From Ascochyta rabiei (lineage: Eukaryota > Ascomycota > Dothideomycetes > Pleosporales > Didymellaceae): DNA of 64,000 nucleotides. Shown piece after piece: positions 56,901 to 64,000 of the stretch. The DNA is taken from NCBI RefSeq assembly GCF_004011695.2, contig NC_082423.1, forward strand, positions 1,319,911 to 1,383,910, read 5' to 3'. Each line of letters starts with the position of its first letter. Position 1 is the first letter of the stretch. The position numbers and the translations under genes are program-made. Below the pieces are notes generated by a model. The model was not told the origin of the DNA, searched no databases, and worked only from the letters and a program-made list of their open reading frames with translations.

Positions 56901-58523
56901 CCCTGCGCGAAGTGGGATGGAAGAAGACCGCCGTACTGGGCTCGTATTGTGCTGGTGACGCCTGAGAGCGCAGTCACGAAGGCGTTCGGCAGGTTCATTG
57001 ACGAAAAGCGCATGCTCCATCAGCTAGATCGTATCGTGATAGACGAGTGCCACGTGCTGCTGGAGTCGACACAGGACTGGCGGCCAGACCTCCTCAAGAT
57101 GGTGGAGATGACGGAGAAGGGCACACAGGTTGTCTACCTGACTGCAACCTTGCCGCCCACGCTGCAGCCCGCCTTCTTGCACACCGCAGGGCTCGATGCC
57201 CAGACCGTAACCATATGCCGCGATGAACGCACCACGCGAACGAACATTGCGTACCAGGTGCTAGAGTACACACGTGGCACGCTAGAAAAAGTACTTATTA
57301 AGCTCGTGGCTGCGAAGAGGAGTAGGTACGGACCCAAGGCGCAGATCATCGTCTATTGTCCAACTGTGGACGAGACGAAACGGCTTGCGAAGCTTCTGCA
57401 GTGCTCTGCATACTACCGTCAGATGGGCTCAGACGAGGAAAAGGCACGCATGGTGCGAAGCTTCACCCTGGGCATAGAGAAGCTTTGTACAGCCACGAAC
57501 ATGCTGGGTCTTGGGCTCGACGCTGCAGGCGTCCGGGTGGTGATCCACGTTGCCATGTGTCCCCTGCTGCTCCAATATGTGTAAGAGAGCGGCCGGGCGG
57601 GACGAACAGGGCTCGACAGCGAGTCTATTGTTATGAGAGCGTGCTATGTAACGAAAGAGGGGAGGGTAGAGAAGGCGCTCGGCTACAAGCTGGAGCGACC
57701 TGCAAAGGAGTTTATGACAGTCGAATCCTGTCGGCGAATCGCGATAGACAAGCACATGGACGGCAGACAGAACAGGCAGCAATGCGAGATGGGAGAGTCG
57801 AAGTGTGATCTATGCGAGCGACACCCCGGTGGTACTAAGCAACAAGCCGTCGAAGAAGAGCAGGAAGAGCCAGAGGAGACGCAGGCCGACACTGCGGCAG
57901 TGGCAGCAGAGGAGCAGCGCAGATGTATAGAGCGAGCTATAGTCGTTGAAGAGCAGAGGGTTGAGATCCAGCAACGGCGAAGGACGGAACAAAAAGTATA
58001 TGACCTGGAGCGGCTAGAGCAGCACTTCCAGCGCTGGAGCAATGCGTGCGCCATCTGCATGGCCACTCAGGCTGACCCGGCGCGCCACGACTGGAAGGAC
58101 TGTTCAAAGGCCAGCGGAGCGCAGATGACATTAATGGAGTCTAAGGTGAAATCTATGCACCAAGTGAAGTGGGAGAAGTATGCGCGGTGTTTTTACTGCT
58201 GGGCGCCCCAAGCCATCTGCAACAAGTGGGAGGAAACAAGCATACAGGGTGCGTTTAAGACACAAGGGATGCATGTGCCTTGCCAGTACGATGGAGTGCT
58301 CCAGAGAGCAGTAGCTGCGCTGCTTGCCTGCCAGCCACTGATGTGCACGCCATGGCTGGAGCAGCAGATGCAAGACGCCGCGATTGTGCACGGTAGCGAT
58401 GAGCTCCGGCTTTACAAGTGGCTCGGATTAAAGATCAAGATGGGCCAGAGAGACGTGAGCCAGATGTGTCGTTTCCTATATGCTTGGGAGGAGGGGCATG
58501 TGCAGTCGTATTTAGCAGACTAG
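53916..58523 (+). pseudogene. Telomere-linked RecQ helicase (TLH) pseudogene 2, nearly intact
   Basis: About 1530 codons with only four lesions: frameshifts near 54140, 55695 and 55998 (a base lost in the TTCCCGGG run, where PREVGELVVY is split), and a TAA at 57582 replacing the Q of QESGRAGR. Domains in order: an N-terminal CKPC...H...H DUF3505-like zinc motif; a second C2H2-like section (CWYTC ... HCKDKH); a long helical region; a middle domain with GPGRGTEI, TYHKGYSFS and IHRYVP (about 55820-55995); an acidic linker; the RecQ core with ATGTGKSM (near 56770), IDECHVL (near 57038), TATLPP, LGLGLDAAG and ESGRAGR; and C-terminal zinc sections CAIC...H...C and CFYCWAPQAIC. Unlike copy 1, the DECH box and motif I are preserved and there is little RIP. 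RecQ proteins unwind DNA 3'-to-5'; TLH genes are thought to be induced when telomeres fail. It could be recently dead, or the lesions could be sequencing errors. Confidence 0.88.
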
Positions 58524-58689
58524 AAAGAATATGTTTGATATAACCGTAACCCGAAACCTTAGGTCAGGAGAAGTCAGGAGAAACGTGCTGTAGGCTAACT
58601 TGCGACTGCACGGTGATCACAAGTCAGAAAGTGCAAAACAGCCAAATAGCAACACAGACACTTCAGAGACGTAGAAAGAAACGCCCAGA
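58524..58689. other. Short spacer downstream of TLH copy 2
   Basis: Non-repetitive transition between the helicase stop and the AACCC minisatellite. Nothing recognised. Confidence 0.4.
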
Positions 58690-59190
58690 GAAGGGCCACC
58701 GACCAAAGTAGTCCCCACAACCCGAGTGATACCCGCCAACCCGAGTGATACCCGCCAACCCAAGTAGAGCCCCCAACCCAAGTAGAGCCCCCAACCCATG
58801 CGGATCCCCCAACTCAAGTAGAACCCCCAACCTAAGTAGAGCCCCAACCCATGCGGATCCCCTAACCCAAGTAGAGCCCCCGACCCAAGTAGAGCCCCAA
58901 CCCAAGTAGAGCCCCCGACCCAAGTAGAGCCCCCAACCCATGCGGATCCCCCAATCCACGTAGTTAGCACCAACCCGCATAGTCAGCATTAACCTGCGTA
59001 GTAAGCATTAACCTGCGCAGTAAGCATCAATCCACATAGTTACATGGTCAGCATCAAGCCGCGTAGTCAGCACAAACCCGCGTGGTTCCCTGAGTAGTTC
59101 CACAAGTAGTGCGTCAACCCAAGTGGTTGCCCCACCCGAGTGGCACGTCCAACCCGAGTGGGTCCCCTAATCCAAGTGGTTCCTAAGTAG
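58690..59190 (+). repeat. AACCC-type ~18-bp minisatellite
   Basis: More than 20 degenerate units of about 18 bp, consensus AACCCAAGTAGAGCCCCC, with a variant AACCCATGCGGATCCCCC appearing at irregular spacing and later units shifting to AACCTGCGTAGTAAGCATT. The plus strand is C-rich here, the reverse of the telomeric G-strand polarity that follows. Confidence 0.85.
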
Positions 59191-60322
59191 TTCCCCACGT
59201 GGTTCCCCAAGTAGCGCGCCAAGTAGTGCGCCACCCCAAGTGGTCCGAAAGTAGTCCCCCAAAGTGGCCTGAAAGTGGTCCCTGCAAGCCAAGGGAGTCC
59301 ACATCAGTGCCCCCAAGTAGTAAGAGCCGATCATTTAAGAAGAGCCCCGATCCAGGAAGAGCCCACAATCCGGAGAGAGCAGACCAAACCAAGTAAGTCC
59401 CCATCTGAAAGCAGCCGTGCGTATTGAAGAAAGTGAGAGTCAGGACAAAGTAAATTTGGATAGATAGTAGAGTAGTTGAGAAAGACATGCGCAATAGGTA
59501 GAAGAGCCAGCAGGATGGTGGATGGGAGAGGTACAAGAAGTTGTTCGTGCAAGAGGGCGTCAATCGCGTTGATCGCGCGAATTTGGATTAGGCAGGGTTG
59601 GTTGCTTTGTAAATCGGGTATAAGAATGAATGGTAGAGGGAAAGGGCATTTAAACAGGGTATCAGGTAGATTAGAAAGATGGAACGGGATAAAAATGACG
59701 TGGAGCAAGGTGTTTTGGGCGTTTACATAGTATTGTCACAAGATAGAACAGTAGTTAGGGGAAGTTTGGCAAATCCGATTGTGGTGCCGCAGCCCAGAAA
59801 GGCATTCCTGAACCCGTAGATGCCGTAGTGCGTGAGAGAGGGGCGGGCGGAGGGCCCGTCAGGTGTCACAAAGCAGTTGGGCAGGGCGGTAGAGGGTAAA
59901 GGAGAAAGAGGGGAGGTGGGTGGGGCCGTGATAAGGCATCACGAGCAAAGGATGAAGGAGAGAAGAGAGTAGAATAAGGGTGGGCGGTGGGCCCGTGATA
60001 AGGTATCACGGGAGAGGGGGGTAGAGGGTTGGGCGGGGGGGGCCCGTGGATGTGCCCCCGGAGCGATGCGGTTAAGAGTGAAGGAGGGGAGGTGTTTAAG
60101 ACCGTGAAGCGGGATAGAGAAGAGTAGCAGGTAAGCAGGGTGAAGAAGAGAAAGTGGGTGGGCGGTAGGCCCGTCAAGTGTTACACAAGAGTGAAGAGGC
60201 AGTTGTAGAGATAGATAAGCGGTACAGAGAGCGGTTTTAAGGCGAATTTTTTTCAGCAACGCAATGGTAGTAGCAATTAGAGTAGCGTTGTTCATGCAGC
60301 AGTATAACAGCGCGCAAGTAGC
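59191..60322 (+). repeat. Degenerate subtelomeric repeats, G-rich with GGGCCCGT motif
   Basis: It continues the decayed CCAAGTAG repeats to about 59400, then an unclassified stretch. From about 59830 come repeated blocks of the form GGGCGG...GGGCCCGT followed by GATAAGGTATCACG or TCAGGTGTCAC (near 59840, 59915, 59985, 60035 and 60165). GATAAGG(C/T)ATCACG is partly palindromic. GGGCCCGTAAGGTGTT behind helicase copy 1 (51066-51081) is the same motif. Long G runs (GGGTTGGGCGGGGGGGGCCC) could form quadruplexes. No gene seen. Confidence 0.65.
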
Positions 60323-63300
60323 AGAGATAGGGTTAAGAGATGTATAAAAGAAGAAAAGGAAAGAAAAGAGAAATGAAAGAATTGTTAAGAGAAGAGAATA
60401 GTAGAGAGGATAAAGTAAGAAGAGAAGTAGAAAAAGGTAAAAAATTGTTAAAAGAGTGTTAGTAGGATAGAAAAGATAGTTAAATGTAGTATTTAATAAA
60501 GAGAGAGTGTAAAAGTATTAGAAAAGATATTTAAAGTGATTAAGATGTAAAGATAGTAAATGAAGAAAAAAGAGTAGAAAATAGAGAAAGATGAAAAGAA
60601 AGAATTAAAAAGAAGAGAAGAAAGTAGAAGAAGAAGTTAGTTTATTAAAAGATGTATGAAATAAAAGAGTAGTTAAATAGAAGGTGAAAAGAAAAGAAAG
60701 ATTAGAAAGAGTAAAAGTTGAGAAAAGAAAGAAGGTTGAAGAGAAAAAGTGTAGAAAGAGGAAGGAAAGGAAAAAGTAAAGTAAAAAGGAAAGTTGTAGT
60801 TTGTTAGAAATTTAAAAGGTTGAGGAAGAAGTAAATAAGGAGAAAAGAAGAGAAAAGGTATAAAAAGAAGTAAAAAGTAGAGAGTATATGTTTAAAGAGT
60901 TTATAAAGAGTTTAGGGAAAGAGATAAGAGATAGAAAGAAGAGAGAGATTGAGAAGAAAATTTAGAAAAGTAGAAAGAATAAGAATAGAGTAAAGAAAGT
61001 AAGAGGTAAGGATAGAAGAAAGAAGTAGAAGAAAAGGAAAAGAAGTTAAAAGAGGTTAGTTAAGAAGAAAATAATGTTTAAGAAAGAAAGATAAGAGAGT
61101 AAAGTAGGTTAAGAAGAGAGTAAGAATAATAGGTAGGTGTTAGTATAGAAAGAGAGTATAAGTTTAGAAAAGAAAAGTTAGTAGGGTAAGAAGTAAAAGT
61201 AGTGTAAATAAAAGAAAAGAAGAGAGAAGAAGGTTAAAAAGAGAGATAAAAGTAGAAGGTTTTAAAAAATAAAGAAAGTAAGTTGTAAGAAAGAGAGTAA
61301 GAATAAAAGAGAAGAGTAGGGGTTAAGTGTAGGAGAAGAAGTAAGAGTAAGAGAAAGAAGGTGTAAGGATAAAGGTGGGAATATTAGTATAGGAAGAAAG
61401 TGTAATTTTAGAGAGAAAAGTAAAAAAAATTAAGTTAGTAGAGTAAAAGATAGAGTAAAGAGTAAATATAGGTGTAAAGAGAGAAGGAAGAAAGTTAAGG
61501 TGTTAGAAAAGAGAGTAGTAGAGAAAAGTAAGTGGAAAAGATGAGTAGAAAAGATAAGAAGAAGAGAGTAAGTATTAGGAGTAAAAAATTAGAGAGAGAA
61601 GAGAAAGGTAGAAAGAGAATAAGTAAGATAGAGAGAGGGTAAGTGAGAAAGTAAGTGTATGTGTTAGGAAGAAGGTAAGGAATAGAGTGAGAGAAAGTAG
61701 AGAAGAAAGTAATAGTAATAGTTAGGTTTTAGTGTGAGAAGAGAGATAGGGTTTGGAGAAAAGTTAGAAGAGTAAAATTTAAAGTTTTAAAAAAGAGAGA
61801 AGAAGGAGAATAGGAAAAGAAAGAGTAGTAGTTTAAAGAAAGATTATTAAAAAGTAGAGAAGATTAGGAGTAGTAGAGTAAGGAAAGGAAAGGATAAGGG
61901 AAGTAGAAAGGATAAGAAAAGTAGAAAGGATAGAGAAAAGTAGTAAGGATTAGAGAATAGGTATTGTGAGTAGAAGAGTAGAGGGAAGAAAAAGATAAGA
62001 GAAGAAGAAGTAGGAGAGAGTAGAATAAAGAGAAGAGTAAAGTAAGGAAGAGAGTAGAGTAAGGAAGAAGGAGAGAATAAGTGTAAGGGTTAGGGTTTTA
62101 GAGTAAAAAGAGGGTTAGGTTTTAGTGTAAGAAGAGAGGTTAGGGTTAAAGTAGGAGAGAGTGTGGAAAGAGAAGAGGTAGAGGTAAGAGTGTAAGTAAA
62201 AGTAAGGAGTAAGGTTAAGTGTAAGAGAAGAGTAGAGGTAGGAAAGAGAGAGTAGAGAAGAGGGTGAAAGTAGAAATAAGTAGAAGTAAAGGTAAGGGTG
62301 AGGGAGAGAAAGTAGGAGGAAAGAAGAATTTAAGAGTAAGAGAGGGTAGAGTGTAAGAGAAGAGTTAAGGAGAGAAGTAGAGAGTAAAGATTAGAAGAAG
62401 GAAGAAAGTAGGGATAAGGAAGAGAGTGTAAAGGTTTTAATGTAAGAATAAAGAAGAGTGTAAGAGTAAGTATAAGGGTTTTAGTGTAGGAAGAGGGTTG
62501 GGGTTTTAAGTAAAAGTAGAAGAAAAGAGAAAGATGTAGTAAGTGGTAGAAAAGAGTAGAAGAAAGAGAAGGAAGAAGTAGAATAAGTTAAAGAAAAAGT
62601 AGTGTTTAAGAGTTAAGAAAGTAGGAAAAAGGAGAAGAAAGTAGAGGTAATAAGTAAAAAGAGAAAAGAAGTAGTAGAAGTAGTAGAAGAGGTAGTAGTA
62701 GAGAAGGAGTTTAGATTGTAAAAGGGTTAGGGTTTTAGTGTAGGAAAAGTGTTAGGGTTTTGGTGTAGGAAGAGTAGGTAAAGGTTGAGAAAAGAAAGGT
62801 GAGAAAAGGAAAAAAGAAGAAAGAGAGTTTTGTAGTAAAGTTTTAGAAAAAGAAGGAGAAGGTGAGTGTAGGTTAAAGAAGAAAGTAAGAGGTGAAAAAA
62901 AAGTAAGTAGAAGGAAGTAAGTGTTAGGAGTAAAAAAGTAGAAAGAGAAGGAGAGTTAAGAAGAAGAATTAAGAAGAAGAGAGTAGAAGTGAAGGTGAAA
63001 AAGAGGGAGAAAATGTAGGGGTGAGGGAGAAAGAGAGTAAGAGAGTTAAAGAAGAAGAGTGTAAGGGTAAGGGGTAGGGTTAAGTTAGAAAGAAGAGTTA
63101 GAGGAGTTTAAGGGTTGGGGAAAAAAAGGGTAGAAGAGAAGGAGGTGAAAATAGAAGAGAGGGAAGAAAAGTAAAGTAGAGTGTGAAGAAAGTAAGAAAA
63201 AGAAAGTAAGAGTAAAAGTAGTAGTAGAAAGAGAAGTAAGGATAGAAGGAAAAGTAGAAGAAAGAATAGAAAAGAGTAGAGGAAAAGAAAAGAAAAGGGA

Positions 63301-63916
63301 AAAAGGGAGTAGAGGTAGAAGTAGTAGTAGTAGAGAAAAGGGTTAGGGTTTTAGAGTAAGAAGAGTGTTAGGGTTTTAGTGTTAGAAAAGAGGTTAGTAG
63401 AGAGAAGTAAGTGGAAAGAGTAGGAAAAGAAAAAAAGAAGGAAGGAGGTTTTAGAGTTGTAAAGAAGGAAAAAGAAGGTAAGTGTAAGGTGAAGAAGAGA
63501 GTAAGGAGTTAAAAAGAGGTAGGTAGGAGAAGGTAAGTGTTAAGAGTAAAAAGAAAAGAGATAAGAAAAAGATAGAGAAAAAGAGTTAAGAAGAAGGAGT
63601 TAAGAAAGAGTAAGAAAAAAAGAGGTTAAGGTGAAAGTAGAAGAGAGTGTAAGTAAGAGTAAGGTTTAGGGTTTTAGTGTATGGAAAGAGGGTAGGGTAA
63701 GAGAAAAGAAGAGAAAGAAGAGAAGAGTAGAGGTAAAAGAGAAAGAGTAGAGATGAGTGTAAAAGGAGTAGTAAGTGTAAGTAAAGGTAAGGAAGAGGGA
63801 GGGTTTAGAAGTAGGAGAGGGTGTAAGAGTAAGGGTTAGAAGAAGGAAGAAAGAAAGTAGGAGTAAAGAAGAGAAAGTGTAAGAGTAAGTGTTAGGGTTT
63901 TAGTGTAGGAAGAGGG
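60323..63916 (+). repeat. Cytosine-free purine-rich subtelomeric tract
   Basis: Reading line by line I find no C on the plus strand from 60323 to the chromosome end, about 3.6 kb before the telomere itself. The sequence is A/G-rich with interspersed T, and is not a simple tandem repeat. It contains recurrent degenerate telomere-like boxes, typically TTAGGGTTTTAGTGTAGGAA, near 62086, 62460, 62725, 62755, 63340, 63370, 63665 and 63890, growing denser toward the end. It has no coding potential (the minus strand has no G). It probably arose by slippage or recombination of telomere-like DNA, or by strand-asymmetric mutation. Confidence 0.85.
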
Positions 63917-64000
63917 TTAGGGTTAGGGTTAGGGTTAGGGTTAGGGTTAGGGTTAGGGTTAGGGTTAGGGTTAGGGTTAGGGTTAGGGTTAGGGTTAGGG
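63917..64000 (+). repeat. Telomere, (TTAGGG)14
   Basis: Fourteen perfect TTAGGG repeats (84 bp) reach the last base of the window. The G-strand runs 5'-to-3' toward the end, so this is a true chromosome end or its truncated assembly. Confidence 0.98.

Noticed and set aside
58617..58989. Gly/Trp-rich minus-strand open frames over the AACCC minisatellite
   Set aside because: They are repeat-driven translations (VGGSTWVGGS) with no start context or upstream promoter; their existence follows from the 18-bp period.

Overview
The window is the end of a chromosome from a filamentous ascomycete. It closes at base 64000 with 14 perfect TTAGGG repeats reading outward. Short spliceosomal introns (about 50-90 nt, GT-AG, CTAAC/CTGAC-like branch sites), Tad1-type LINEs, Fot1/pogo, Copia and Gypsy elements, and heavy C-to-T/G-to-A decay of every repeat (repeat-induced point mutation, RIP) point to Pezizomycotina. 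A Dothideomycete/Pleosporales host is my guess and is not proven.

Layout. (1) 0.3-25.7 kb: a RIP-destroyed nest of transposons. A 10-kb Gypsy element (2948-24784) was invaded by a Copia element (7663-13138, TSD TTCTT) and by a Tad1-like LINE (13499-19612, 13-bp TSD). The block is framed by halves of Fot1/pogo elements in opposite orientation. (2) 25.7-37.5 kb: an unmutated gene island. It holds an S9 serine peptidase, a tandem-repeat peptide gene, a CmcJ/AsaB-type oxidoreductase, a cytochrome P450 and a 2-oxoglutarate/Fe(II) dioxygenase. I could build frame-consistent spliced models for the four enzymes. Together they look like a small biosynthetic cluster, possibly working on a peptide. (3) 37.5-45.6 kb: a second RIP block with a short LINE-tail element, an inverted pair of LTR-like arms, a Gypsy element on the minus strand and a 186-bp satellite. 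(4) 46.1-58.5 kb: two telomere-linked RecQ helicase (TLH) pseudogenes pointing at the telomere. The first is broken almost only by C-to-T type stops. The second is nearly intact, with three frameshifts and one stop, and has a divergently oriented partner pseudogene. (5) 58.5-64 kb: subtelomeric satellites: an AACCC-type minisatellite, G-rich repeats, then about 3.68 kb in which the plus strand appears to contain no cytosine at all, leading into the telomere.

Most notable: the cytosine-free telomere-proximal tract; the repeat peptide gene whose 60-bp units differ almost only at synonymous sites in one plus-strand frame; and a pair of ~160-bp elements that match the 3' end of the resident LINE and look like a LINE-dependent SINE family.
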